Source: Nostoc sp. XA010 (GTDB lineage: Bacteria > Cyanobacteriota > Cyanobacteriia > Cyanobacteriales > Nostocaceae). From it: a stretch of DNA of 37,632 nt. The stretch spans positions 1-37,632 of the forward strand of contig NZ_JAIVFX010000034.1 in the NCBI RefSeq assembly GCF_020829625.1, read 5' to 3'. Of this stretch, positions 16,142 through 24,944 are shown piece by piece; the stretch's first letter is position 1, and each line of letters opens with the position of its first letter. The position numbers and the translations under genes are program-made. A model generated the notes under the pieces. The model did no database searches. It was not told the DNA's origin and was given only the letters and a program-made list of their open reading frames with translations.

Positions 16142-16801
16142 ATGAAATCTACCTACATCAACGGACGTTGTTACTATCAAGGTAATAATGGTGTTCTTCT
16201 CCCTGCTGTCACCACAGTTTTAAAAGCGACACAACCACCGCAGTCTCTAGCCGCCCTTTCCTATTGGCGTAATAAAGTTGGCGATGCAGAAGCAAATCGA
16301 ATTGCTGCTAACAGCCGTCGCCGAGGAAATGCTTTGCACCAGTTGATTAAAGAACACTTGCAAGGTTACTCGCCCAAACCTGACAACAGCCTGATTCAGC
16401 CTTACTGGGACAGCGTTCAATCTGTGCTAAACCAACTTAGCGATGTTCAACTGGTGGAACAACTTGTGCCTAACTATCAGGAACTTTACGCTGGGAAAGT
16501 TGATTTAGTTGCTCGTTACCAAAGTGTTCCGTATTTAATTGAATGGACTACAGCCGAGGAACCAAAACTGAGATTTGATAAGCTTTATGACAAGCCTTTA
16601 CAACTAGCTGCTTATGGGGGTGCGATAAATCGGTATTATAGCGATCGCCTATTTAACTGCAAAATTAACCATGCTCTTATCGTTGTAGCCTTACCAGGTG
16701 AAGAAGCAGAGATTTTTGAATTTGACCGTGCAAGGCTAATTCATGTCTGGCATCAATGGCTTAATCGGCTGAATTTTTTCTTCAGTGCAGTTGCTGCCTA
16801 A
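16142..16801 (+). CDS. PD-(D/E)XK exonuclease-like protein related to MGME1
   Basis: 219 residues. The order of motifs matches the mitochondrial genome maintenance exonuclease 1 type: LPAVTTVLKAT, RRRGNALHQLIKEHL, GKVDLVARYQSVPYLIEW (D121, E134), KPLQLAAYGGAINRYY and HALIVVALPGEEAEIFEFD. Such enzymes cut single-stranded DNA ends. The canonical D/E-x-K here reads E134-W-T136, so the catalytic lysine position holds threonine; K142 is the nearest downstream lysine. Activity is therefore uncertain. It is divergent from the NACHT gene, with 151 bp between starts. ATG 16142 is the only reasonable start. Confidence 0.78.
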   Translation: MKSTYINGRCYYQGNNGVLLPAVTTVLKATQPPQSLAALSYWRNKVGDAEANRIAANSRRRGNALHQLIKEHLQGYSPKPDNSLIQPYWDSVQSVLNQLSDVQLVEQLVPNYQELYAGKVDLVARYQSVPYLIEWTTAEEPKLRFDKLYDKPLQLAAYGGAINRYYSDRLFNCKINHALIVVALPGEEAEIFEFDRARLIHVWHQWLNRLNFFFSAVAA

Positions 16802-17101
16802 AAGTGCGATCGCATACCCGCCTGAAGCGATGACAACGACGGGCTACGCCTACGCAAACATCTACCCCTTGTAGAATAGACAAAATGCTTCTTTGGTAAC
16901 ATAATGTAATATAACTTAGCAAGAATCGAGCGATCGCTGTTCCTTTTGGATGTAATTGCTATTAATGTGGCAATCTGCTAGATATCAGCCTGGTTTCATC
17001 CCTAATTGTCCACCCAAAGACAGTAGATTAAGTTTTGTGTGAATCACTATAAGAGATGAAATAGCTCTGCTTTCCAAAAAGTCAAAAAGGAACAGATTTT
17101 T
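16802..17101 (+). promoter_or_regulatory. Leader region of the glutathione reductase gene
   Basis: 300 bp without a gene. It contains a HIP1 site, a dispersed repeat at 16827-16855 and presumably the gor promoter. AAAAAGGAA near 17085-17093 is a plausible Shine-Dalgarno 8-9 nt before ATG 17102. Confidence 0.45.
16827..16855 (+). repeat. Dispersed 29-bp repeat, intergenic copy
   Basis: Starts GCGATGACAACGACGGG and ends CTACGCCTACGC. It has the same length and ends as the copy at 28955 (minus strand), differing only at internal positions. Confidence 0.65.
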
Positions 17102-18448
17102 ATGACATTTGATTACGATTTGTTTGTCATTGGTGCTGGGCCTGGGGGATTGGCAGCAGCTAAAAAAGCAGCTAGTTACGGTGTACGTGTCGCTGTTGCT
17201 GAACAAGAATCCGTCGGTGGGACTTGTGTAAATCGCGGCTGTGTTCCGAAAAAACTGATTGTCTATGCAGCTGACTTCGCCCTGCAAAATCAAATAGCGC
17301 AGAGTTATGGGTGGAGTGACTGCCAAACATACTTTGACTGGACATTATTTATTAAGTCAGTACATCAGCATATTGACACCATCAACCACTCTTATTTCCA
17401 GCAATTGCAAAAAGCTGGAATTGAATTAATTTCTCAACATGTCACTTTTATCGATACCCACACGATCAATATTGATGGACGTAAAGTTACAGCAGACAAA
17501 ATTTTAATTGCTGTGGGAGGGCAACCCCTCAAGCCCAAAATCCCAGGTATAGAATACGCTATCACATCCCGCGAGATGTTTCAGCTACCCTATCTGCCGA
17601 AACGTTTAGCAATTATTGGCGGCGGCTACATTGGCGTAGAATTTTCTAGCATGATGCACGCTTTCGGCTGCGAAGTGACGGTGATTGAAAGAGACGGGAC
17701 GATTTTATCGGGGTTTGATGATGAAATTTGCTCTGCTGTACAACAGGGTTTGACTAAACGCGGAATTAAAATATTCACCAACAGCACGGTAGCTAAAATC
17801 AAATATTCAGATGAGTGTTTGTTGTTAACCATTACTGGTGATAGCCAAGAAATAATTACAGCAGATACTATCTTAGTTGCCACAGGTTACGCTCCAAATA
17901 CCAAGAATCTTGGTTTGGAAAATGCCCATGTTGAACTTGGCGAACATGGTGCAATTAAAGTAGATGAATACAGCCGCAGCAGCCAAGAAAATATTTTTGC
18001 TGTGGGTGATTGCACCAGCCGCGTGCAATTGACTCCAGTGGCTAAGGCAGAAGGTATTGCCTTTGCAGATACAGTTTTTGGCAACAAGGCGCAAAAATTA
18101 AATTATGATTATGTGCCCACTGCTGTTTTTTGCCGTCCAGAAGCGGCTAGTGTGGGAATGACAGAGGCGAAAGCACGGGAAAAATTTGGTGAATCTGTAC
18201 AATGCTACCGCACCCAGTTCCAACCACTGTTGTATCGGCTAATCGAACAGGATGAGCCAACCACTATAAAGTTAGTTTTAAATGGTGATTCTGGGCAAGT
18301 TTTGGGCGCTCACATGGTGGGTGAACATGCAGCAGATATCATTCAAAGTTTGGGTGTGGCAATTCGCAAAGGCATCACTAAGGAAGATTTGGATGAAACT
18401 ATAGGCATTCATCCCACGACAGGAGAAGAATTTTTGTCGTTAAATTAA
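17102..18448 (+). CDS. gor: Glutathione reductase
   Basis: Flavoenzyme reducing oxidised glutathione with NAD(P)H in the cytoplasm. 448 residues: FAD motif GAGPGG (11-16), redox disulphide C42/C47 in GGTCVNRGCVPKK, second Rossmann motif GGGYIG (173-178), second FAD contact ENIFAVGDCT, and C-terminal active-site base HPTTGEE. The nucleotide-binding region is unusual for an NADPH enzyme: it has GxGxxG rather than GxGxxA, and E196-R197 (VIERD) after the second beta strand where most glutathione reductases carry arginines. The best match by the CVNRGCVPKK signature is glutathione reductase rather than dihydrolipoamide dehydrogenase or mercuric reductase. Confidence 0.93.
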   Translation: MTFDYDLFVIGAGPGGLAAAKKAASYGVRVAVAEQESVGGTCVNRGCVPKKLIVYAADFALQNQIAQSYGWSDCQTYFDWTLFIKSVHQHIDTINHSYFQQLQKAGIELISQHVTFIDTHTINIDGRKVTADKILIAVGGQPLKPKIPGIEYAITSREMFQLPYLPKRLAIIGGGYIGVEFSSMMHAFGCEVTVIERDGTILSGFDDEICSAVQQGLTKRGIKIFTNSTVAKIKYSDECLLLTITGDSQEIITADTILVATGYAPNTKNLGLENAHVELGEHGAIKVDEYSRSSQENIFAVGDCTSRVQLTPVAKAEGIAFADTVFGNKAQKLNYDYVPTAVFCRPEAASVGMTEAKAREKFGESVQCYRTQFQPLLYRLIEQDEPTTIKLVLNGDSGQVLGAHMVGEHAADIIQSLGVAIRKGITKEDLDETIGIHPTTGEEFLSLN

Positions 18449-18502
18449 AATTATATGCAGAACTGAGTGAAATCATGTCAGCTTGATTGCTTATTAGACT
18501 CG

Positions 18503-18546
18503 AAGAACCCCACCCCGTCCCTAAGAGCAGGCGAGGTGGGGTTCTT
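18503..18546. terminator. Hairpin between convergent gor and leuA
   Basis: AAGAACCCCACC (18503-18514) pairs with GGTGGGGTTCTT (18535-18546), a perfect 12-bp stem. It lies between the 3' ends of gor and leuA, so it could serve both strands. A related hairpin with the same AGAACCCCA arm occurs at 23989-24067, also at a convergent junction. Confidence 0.65.
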
Positions 18547-18637
18547 TACTCCTCGCCAAAGTCGGGAAGGAGTTTTTTAGCTGATTCTAAAAGCAAGGTG
18601 CGGTGCTTGTATTATGGGCAGTTTGACAGATACGATT

Positions 18638-20242
18638 TCAGAGTTTCTGTGCAGATACTTCCTCTGGCTTTTCTTGCCTTTGCAAGGCAGAATACAGCCG
18701 ATTGAGCGCATTTACATAAGCTTGCGCTGATGCCACGATGATATCTGTGTTCGCTGCATGACCAGAAAAAACTTTAGATTCATAACGTAAACGAATCGTC
18801 ACTTCTCCAAGGGCATCAATACCAGCTGTTACTGACTGCACAGAAAACTCAATCAACTCGTTGGGGACATTCACCACCCGATTGATGGCCTTGTAAACTG
18901 CATCCACTGGCCCAGTACCGATCGCAGCATCGGTTAATTCTTCACCTTCTGGGGTGCGGAGGGTGACTGTAGCGGTGGGACGGGCGTTGCTACCACAGGA
19001 AACTTGCACCAACTCTACCCGGAACAAATCGGGTGCTTGTTGGATTTCATCATTAACGATCGCTTCCAAATCCCAATCAGAAATATCTTTCTTTTTATCT
19101 GCTACTTCTTTGAATCTGACGAATGCTTTATTTAATTCAGTATCTGACAGTTCAAAGCCCAATTCTTTCAACCGAGTGCGGAAAGCATTTCTGCCTGAAT
19201 GTTTGCCCAAAACTATTTGATTGTCTGTTAAGCCAATCAATTGAGCATCCATAATTTCGTAGGTGAGCTTATTTTTTAGCACACCATCTTGGTGAATTCC
19301 AGACTCATGAGCAAAGGCATTCGCGCCAACGATCGCTTTATTTGGTTGTACCAACATTCCCGTCAAATTGGAAACTAGGCGTGAGGTTTTGTAAATTTGC
19401 CGAGTGTCAATATTTGTCAGGGATTCTTGAGATTCTTCTGGTCTTCCCAAAAAGGGATTAAAATATTGTCGCCGCACATGCAACGCCATCACTAATTCTT
19501 CTAGTGATGCATTTCCGGCGCGTTCGCCAATCCCATTGATGGTACATTCTAGTTGGCGTGCGCCATTTTTTACGGCTTCTAAAAAGTTAGCAACTGCCAA
19601 ACCTAAATCATTATGACCGTGAACGGAAATAATCGCTTGGTCGATGTTGGGGACATTTTCAATAATCCCCTTAATGATTGCCCCAAACTCGCTAGGGGTT
19701 GTGTAACCGACAGTATCGGGAATGTTAACTGTTGTTGCACCTGCTGCGATCGTTCGCTCTAACACTTGGTAAAGAAATTCTGGATCGGAACGAGCCGCAT
19801 CCATCGGCGAAAATTCTACATCTGTCACAAAAGACTTGGCATAAGCTACCATTTCTTCTGCGATCGCTAGCACTTCTGCCCGTGACTTCCGCAACTGATA
19901 CTCTAAATGTATATCAGAAGTAGAAATAAATGTGTGAATTCTGGCTTTAACTGCTGGTTTTAATGCTTCTGCGGCTGCTTCAATATCTGCTTTAATCGCT
20001 CTTGCCAAACTGCAAATTACCGGACCATTTTCTGTCCCGACAATTTTGGCAATCTTGCTGACTGCTTCAAAATCTCCAGGGCTAGCAAAGGCAAAGCCTG
20101 CCTCAATTATATCCACACCCAGACGCGCCAGTTGCTTGGCAATAACTAGCTTCTCGTCTATATTCAGAGTTGCTCCTGGACACTGCTCTCCATCTCGCAG
20201 TGTAGTATCAAAAATGATGATTCGGTCTGTTTTATTTGTCAT
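18638..20242 (-). CDS. leuA: 2-isopropylmalate synthase
   Basis: First committed step of leucine synthesis: condensation of acetyl-CoA with 2-oxoisovalerate. 534 residues. The TIM-barrel catalytic domain starts with IIFDTTLRDGEQCPGATL (about 8-25) and contains VHGHNDLGLAVANFLEAV with the metal-binding HGHND. A linker (AHESGIHQDGVLKN) leads to the C-terminal regulatory (leucine-binding) domain at about 395-520 (LVQVSCGSNARPTATVTL, GPVDAVYKAINRVV). The length and the regulatory domain indicate true LeuA rather than homocitrate or citramalate synthase. A NYN-domain gene lies upstream on the same strand, 92 bp away. Confidence 0.96.
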   Translation of the reverse strand: MTNKTDRIIIFDTTLRDGEQCPGATLNIDEKLVIAKQLARLGVDIIEAGFAFASPGDFEAVSKIAKIVGTENGPVICSLARAIKADIEAAAEALKPAVKARIHTFISTSDIHLEYQLRKSRAEVLAIAEEMVAYAKSFVTDVEFSPMDAARSDPEFLYQVLERTIAAGATTVNIPDTVGYTTPSEFGAIIKGIIENVPNIDQAIISVHGHNDLGLAVANFLEAVKNGARQLECTINGIGERAGNASLEELVMALHVRRQYFNPFLGRPEESQESLTNIDTRQIYKTSRLVSNLTGMLVQPNKAIVGANAFAHESGIHQDGVLKNKLTYEIMDAQLIGLTDNQIVLGKHSGRNAFRTRLKELGFELSDTELNKAFVRFKEVADKKKDISDWDLEAIVNDEIQQAPDLFRVELVQVSCGSNARPTATVTLRTPEGEELTDAAIGTGPVDAVYKAINRVVNVPNELIEFSVQSVTAGIDALGEVTIRLRYESKVFSGHAANTDIIVASAQAYVNALNRLYSALQRQEKPEEVSAQKL

Positions 20243-20334
20243 TTGCGTTTTGTTGTTTAATTTTTACTTGTGTATCAAAATATCTTCAACCTTAGTTTTT
20301 CTTTTACTCTTATTTTTGTAAATAATTGCTAAAA

Positions 20335-20859
20335 CTACGAACCTTCTGTTTTTTCTATTTGATCTCTGATATCATTTAAATCTATATATCTGTCAGTAGC
20401 ATTTCGTAGTTCTCTTGCGATCATTCCTTCTGTCGATACTACTGTAATATGTGTATTTTTTGAACGTAATAGTTCGATTGCTCTTTCAAAATCTCCATCG
20501 CCACTAAATAATACTACTCGGTCATACTGGTCTACTGTATTAAACATATCTACAACAATTTCAATATCTAAATTCGCTTTTTGCGAGTAACGACCAGAGG
20601 TATCATCATAATATTCTTTAAGAATTTTAGTTCTAACTGTATATCCTAGACTAATTAGAGCATCTCTAAAACCTCTCTGATCTTGTGGGTCTTTTAGGCC
20701 AGTGTACCAGAATGCATTAATTAATGTTGTTTCTGATTGTTCATGTTTGAAGTATTCTAAAACTCGCCGAGGGTCAAAAAACCAACCATTTTTTTGTTGA
20801 GCATAGAACATATTGTTTCCATCTACAAAAATAGACAGACGATTCATTGGAGAACCCAT
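20335..20859 (-). CDS. NYN-domain (LabA/DUF88-like) protein
   Basis: 174 residues with the PIN-like NYN fold. Acidic metal-site segments are visible: FVDGNNMFYAQ near the start, ANLDIEIVVDMFN in the middle and LFSGDGDFERAIELLRS in the second half. Members related to LabA modulate circadian output in cyanobacteria, while others are ribonucleases; this sequence alone does not decide between them. The start could be ATG 20859 or ATG 20847 (MNRLSIFVDG). It ends 92 bp before leuA on the same strand and may be cotranscribed with it. Confidence 0.85.
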   Translation of the reverse strand: MGSPMNRLSIFVDGNNMFYAQQKNGWFFDPRRVLEYFKHEQSETTLINAFWYTGLKDPQDQRGFRDALISLGYTVRTKILKEYYDDTSGRYSQKANLDIEIVVDMFNTVDQYDRVVLFSGDGDFERAIELLRSKNTHITVVSTEGMIARELRNATDRYIDLNDIRDQIEKTEGS

Positions 20860-21599
20860 ACAAATTTACACCTAATAATATATATGAATTTAGATGGAAC
20901 AATAGATTATAGCAATTTTCAAATGCCTTGTTTGCTAATATCTATAAACTAACTCTTCATCTGTAGCTTTTATCCTACCTCTTTCAAGGCATAAAAACAT
21001 TTGCAACATTGGAGTTGAGATACTGGGTGCTAAACATTATTCACCTCCGGTACTGCAAGAGCCACCCTGTGATCAAAATCTACCAATAAAATTGAACTAG
21101 TAACAGCATTCATAACTGTATAACACTAAATTTTACCCCTAAAGAGGTATGGTATAGGCTTAGAGTAGGATATAAGTTGATGCCTATCTATAGGTTTAGC
21201 TTTCAGTATAAGGATACGCTTTGTGGGGAGTACCAATATTGCGCCAAAGACAGAAGACAAGCTTGGGACAGCTTCTGGTAAAACCCTAGTTAAGAGCATA
21301 CTTGTTGGTTAGGTTAGAGTAAAATCTCGCCCCAACCAACTACAGAGACGAAGTATATCCGGCTATAATCTGTGAGACAATCACTCTTTTGTAACTCACT
21401 CAACAGAAAAATAAGAAGTCAGGCAGTACCTGAGTAGGAATCTCTTGGGGGCTACCTTTGCCAATAAAAGTTTGTTGATGAATAGAAGATACTTTACAAA
21501 TGTATAAGATTGTCATTTAAGTATTATTTCAATATGCTTGTACTAAAACGTGGTCTGAATAAATAAAAGTGTTGGACTTAAATCAATCAGTAACACGAT
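20860..21599. other. 740-bp intergenic region between divergent genes
   Basis: It separates the minus-strand NYN gene from the plus-strand CHASE2-kinase gene and must hold both promoters. It contains a candidate 29-codon ORF (listed separately). I compared it by eye with RNase P RNA, tmRNA and 6S RNA and saw no match. Confidence 0.4.
21223..21312 (+). CDS. Candidate 29-residue peptide
   Basis: GTG 21223 opens a short frame reading MGSTNIAPKTEDKLGTAS and ending in LVKSILVG before TAG. AAGGA at 21210-21214 gives a good 8-nt spacing to the GTG. The composition looks more protein-like than random AT-rich spacer. I do not recognise the peptide. Confidence 0.25.
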   Translation: MGSTNIAPKTEDKLGTASGKTLVKSILVG

Positions 21600-23960
21600 A
21601 TGGCAGAAGAACCTACATCTACCTTAACTAAAAACTATGTCTCTGCTGCCAATAGACTGTCAAGTAAACCGACAAAGGTAACGTCAACAGCATCGGCTCG
21701 TCAGTCAAGGTGGATGGTTCTCTTAGGTCATCTCCTCGCTGGCAGTTGGGCAATGGGTGCAGCAGTGCTGAGTGCTTCTGGTGGGGAATTGGTTCAATTG
21801 ATGGAAAATAAGGCGCTTTCTGCCTTTTTTCAAGTGCGCGGCCCGATTTTGCCTCCAGAAGACATCGTAATTTTAGCAATAGACGATCAGTCAATATCAG
21901 TTCCCGCACAGTACTATAAAACAAATCCAAAACGGTATGCCTACTTAGAAACACTGAAATCTTATCCTTATAAACGGGCTGCTTATGCTCAGATAATCAC
22001 AAAGTTAATCAAAGCAGGTGTCCGTTCTGTAGCGGTAGATGTCGTTTTTGACACGCCAAGTAGTTATGGAGCTACTGACGATCGCCAACTCCAGGCAGCA
22101 TTGCAAAAATATGGCAGCAAAGTTACCTTAGCAGCCGTCTACGAAAATTCCCAGACGCACCAAGGGTCTTTTATGCAACTGATTGACCCACAACAAATGT
22201 TTCGTACAGGGTCAGTGTCCATTGGCTCAGTTAATTTCCCCTTGGAGACAGATGGTAAAGTTCATCGATTGGCGAGTGAATTTTCTAAGTTGTTAGCTGA
22301 AGATAATTTGATTGAGAAGCTACCCTCTTTTGATGAAGCAGCACTGAGGGCCGCACAGGTAAATTATCCCCGACCAAAGGGCGATCGCATTCATTTTTGG
22401 GGGCCTGCGGGTACATTTGAGCAAATACCCTTTTGGCATGTACTCGACCCGGAAAACTGGAACACCTATTTGCAGCAAGGAAAGGTCTTCAAAGACAAGA
22501 TAGTGCTGATTGGTGCAACAGATAAGTTACACAATGATTATTATCCAGTCGCTGCTAGCAACAACGCTAAACCCATGTCGGGCGTGGAAATTCACGCCAA
22601 TGCGATCGCAACTTTGATGCAAGGTAAAGCGATCGCCCCAGGAATTAAAAGTCCACCGTTGCGGGGTTTATTTGTGCTAATTATAGTTGGCAGTACAGCC
22701 TTAATGATTAGCAGACGCAAGCGTACTATCAATAGACTTCTCTATAGCCTCGCCCTGTCTGCTACTTGGGCAGGAATTAGTTATGGGTTATCTGTTCATG
22801 GTCAGTTAATTTTTCCCACTACTGTACCAATGATTGCGATCGCTATGATTGGATTTTCCTACCTGGGAACCTCATTAGTGAGAGAAAGCATCAAAAAACG
22901 CCAATTAGTAGATATTTTTCAGAAGTATAAAACTTCCGCCGTTGTCCAAGAGATTATCAGCCAACAAGATGACTTACAAGACCTAATCCAGCAACGAGAT
23001 TTAGCCTTATCAGGAAAAGTCCTGGCTAGACGCTACAGAATTGTCAAAGTTCTCGGTTCCGGTGGATTTAGCGAAACCTACATTGCCGAAGATACCCAAC
23101 GTCCTGGAAATCCGCAATGTGTTGTCAAACAACTAAAACCAGCCAACAGCAAACCAGAAGCCTTGCAACTTGCCAGACGTTTATTTAACTCAGAGGCGCA
23201 AACACTCGAAAAATTAGGAACGCACCCTCAAATTCCGCAACTTTTGGCGTATTTTGAAGAAGATGAAGAATTTTATTTAGTACAAGAACAGATCATTGGT
23301 CATCCTTTAAATCAAGAATTGCCACCAGGCAGAGCAATTGAGGAAATTGCAGTGATCAGAATTGTTAGGGACTTATTGCAAACATTAACATTTGTCCATA
23401 AAAACAATGTGATTCACCGGGATATTAAACCCAGCAATATCATCCGCCGCCATTCAGACGGTAAACTGATCTTGATTGACTTTGGGGCTGTCAAAGAAGT
23501 TAGTACAAAACAGCTTGATCATCAAGAGCAAAGCCCTTTCACTATCGGCATTGGTACTCAGGGTTACGCACCAAGCGAGCAATGTTTTGGGCGTCCACAC
23601 TACAGTAGTGATATCTATGCAGTCGGCATGGTTGGAATTAAAGCCTTAACTGGTATGGCACCTCGTGAGCTACCTAGAGATGCTGATGGAGAGATAAAAT
23701 GGAGCGATGCCTACGGCGGTAAACTACCCACCCAGGTGAGTCACTCCTTCGCTAAGATTCTCAGTAAAATGGTGCTGGATGACTTCAAACAGCGATATCA
23801 GTCTGCGTCAGAGGCTCTTGAGGAGCTTAAAGCTTTTGACGATGTTGTAAATTTCCAAAGCATATACCCCATGCTACAGAATGACTCATTAATGAATACT
23901 TTAAATGACTTAGGCGCTCCTACAAAATCTTGCTCAGAAGCATCCTCAGAAACTCCTTGA
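21600..23960 (+). CDS. CHASE2-domain serine/threonine protein kinase
   Basis: A 786-residue membrane sensor kinase. An N-terminal segment at about 38-60 anchors an extracytoplasmic CHASE2 domain (about 65-345; DIVILAIDDQSI, VRSVAVDVVFD, VLIGATDKLHNDYYPV). Three more hydrophobic helices lie at about 350-430. A short linker leads to a Hanks-type kinase (about 478-750) with G-loop VLGSGGFSETY, VVKQLK lysine, catalytic HRDIKPSNII, DFGAVKE and GTQGYAPSEQ. All catalytic residues are present. The ligand and targets are unknown. Within the kinase C-lobe the 24-bp dispersed repeat at 23704-23727 is in frame and encodes SDAYGGKL. Confidence 0.93.
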   Translation: MAEEPTSTLTKNYVSAANRLSSKPTKVTSTASARQSRWMVLLGHLLAGSWAMGAAVLSASGGELVQLMENKALSAFFQVRGPILPPEDIVILAIDDQSISVPAQYYKTNPKRYAYLETLKSYPYKRAAYAQIITKLIKAGVRSVAVDVVFDTPSSYGATDDRQLQAALQKYGSKVTLAAVYENSQTHQGSFMQLIDPQQMFRTGSVSIGSVNFPLETDGKVHRLASEFSKLLAEDNLIEKLPSFDEAALRAAQVNYPRPKGDRIHFWGPAGTFEQIPFWHVLDPENWNTYLQQGKVFKDKIVLIGATDKLHNDYYPVAASNNAKPMSGVEIHANAIATLMQGKAIAPGIKSPPLRGLFVLIIVGSTALMISRRKRTINRLLYSLALSATWAGISYGLSVHGQLIFPTTVPMIAIAMIGFSYLGTSLVRESIKKRQLVDIFQKYKTSAVVQEIISQQDDLQDLIQQRDLALSGKVLARRYRIVKVLGSGGFSETYIAEDTQRPGNPQCVVKQLKPANSKPEALQLARRLFNSEAQTLEKLGTHPQIPQLLAYFEEDEEFYLVQEQIIGHPLNQELPPGRAIEEIAVIRIVRDLLQTLTFVHKNNVIHRDIKPSNIIRRHSDGKLILIDFGAVKEVSTKQLDHQEQSPFTIGIGTQGYAPSEQCFGRPHYSSDIYAVGMVGIKALTGMAPRELPRDADGEIKWSDAYGGKLPTQVSHSFAKILSKMVLDDFKQRYQSASEALEELKAFDDVVNFQSIYPMLQNDSLMNTLNDLGAPTKSCSEASSETP
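23704..23727 (+). repeat. Dispersed repeat, variant form, coding copy
   Basis: The 24 bp are identical to 10876-10899, which is intergenic. Here they encode A-Y-G-G-K-L in the kinase C-lobe, in the same reading phase as the related copy in the broken RelE gene (GDAYGGLRLR). Confidence 0.65.
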
Positions 23961-23988
23961 TATGATGTTCGCCAAATTACCCATAATC

Positions 23989-24067
23989 AAAGAACCCCAT
24001 TCCCAACCCCTCCCCGATGCTTTGGGGAGTGGAGACAAAGCACAGCTTTGGCTCTTTGGGGTTCTCC
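23989..24067. terminator. Long hairpin after the kinase gene
   Basis: AGAACCCCA (23991-23999) pairs with TGGGGTTCT (24057-24065). Inner complementary pieces include CCCC/GGGG and AAAGC/GCTTT. It lies about 30 bp past the kinase stop, facing the convergent PIN gene. The outer arm is shared with the hairpin at 18503, so the two belong to one hairpin family. Confidence 0.55.
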
Positions 24068-24156
24068 GGGTTTAATTAGTGATTAAGCGGACATAATATA
24101 AGTTATCGTAATCTACTGCGGCAATATTTATTAAAAGCTTCCTGAATATTCATTTT

Positions 24157-24369
24157 TTAATTTTTTGAAACAGGGCAAACTTGTAGCCATCCAGATGCAA
24201 TTGCTTGCAATATAACTTGTGAAGCTGGAAAGCTTGAACCAGTAGTTTCATTATAGACAGCTTCGGGTATAACAATTGTCCCAAACACTGCCTGTAAAAT
24301 ATCAAGACGATTGATAGCACCGAAGTTAATCAAAGGCGTAGCGTTGCAAATAACTGTCACAACTACCAA
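24157..24369 (-). pseudogene. Truncated PIN-domain (DUF3368) toxin
   Basis: 70 residues matching the N-terminal half of DUF3368 PIN toxins: VICNATPLINFGAINRLDIL, then GTIVIPEAVYNETT. The family is usually about 150-170 residues and needs acidic residues in its second half, which are missing here: the frame stops after VCPVSKN and no continuation is seen downstream. The start is probably TTG 24369, overlapping the antitoxin gene. Likely an inactive remnant. Confidence 0.65.
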
Positions 24370-24616
24370 GAACCTGTTTTAATGACTCAATATCATCTGC
24401 TAAATCCATTTGAGTATAATGGCGTGGAATTTTTTGTTGCCCTAAAAGTTGCTGAAATTCCCATACAGATAAATTAGCCAAGCGGCGTGCTTGACCAAAA
24501 GTAAAAATATTTTGGTTATATAATTGCAAGGCAATTTCCTGACGAATAGCCTGCTCACCTTGACTTATGGAATCTGGAGATAATTGCACGTTAATTGAAC
24601 TCAAAAATTGACTCAT
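24326..24616 (-). CDS. UPF0175-type antitoxin
   Basis: 96 residues starting at ATG 24616. The pattern EIALQLYNQNIFTFGQARRLANLSVWEFQQLLGQQKIPRHY is the UPF0175 helix-turn-helix-like core (family form: A-V-x-LYE-x-GK-x-S-x-GQAAELAG-x-S). UPF0175 proteins are commonly paired with DUF3368 PIN toxins, as here. The tail after QVLGS reads into the toxin region (44-bp overlap) and may be an extension acquired with the decay of the pair. Confidence 0.72.
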   Translation of the reverse strand: MSQFLSSINVQLSPDSISQGEQAIRQEIALQLYNQNIFTFGQARRLANLSVWEFQQLLGQQKIPRHYTQMDLADDIESLKQVLGSCDSYLQRYAFD

Positions 24617-24622
24617 ATCCAA

Positions 24623-24880
24623 AAACAGCGTTTTACTTATAGCTTACTCTGCGATCGCCTCACTTAAATCATGAGTTCATTCACTTCCATTATTGACCTC
24701 ACAAAGATTGTTTGTGTCCTACTAGACACTAGTTCTCAGTGTTCTCAAACTCACGCGAGGTCTAACAATAATTAGATGCAAATTCTCTTATAAGTCCGCT
24801 TGCCTTGAAGATTTGGGATTATTAGCTTATCCATTTCAGCAAAATCCTGAAAAGAGAGTATTTTTAAACGATGTATCAAA
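24623..24880. other. Spacer between antitoxin start and the secA terminator
   Basis: No gene seen. It holds the antitoxin promoter region (minus strand) and a HIP1 site near 24650. Confidence 0.35.
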
Positions 24881-24924
24881 ACGCAAAAGCGTTAAGAAAT
24901 CTTTGCCTCTTAGCGCTTTTGCGT
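24881..24924 (-). terminator. Rho-independent-like terminator of secA
   Basis: Positions 24881-24897 (ACGCAAAAGCGTTAAGA) pair with 24908-24924 over 17 bp with a single G-U. Read on the minus strand the stem is followed by TTTTG. It lies about 20 bp after the secA stop. It is the strongest terminator in the window. Confidence 0.8.
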
Positions 24925-24944
24925 GAGATATTTTCTCTAACTTT

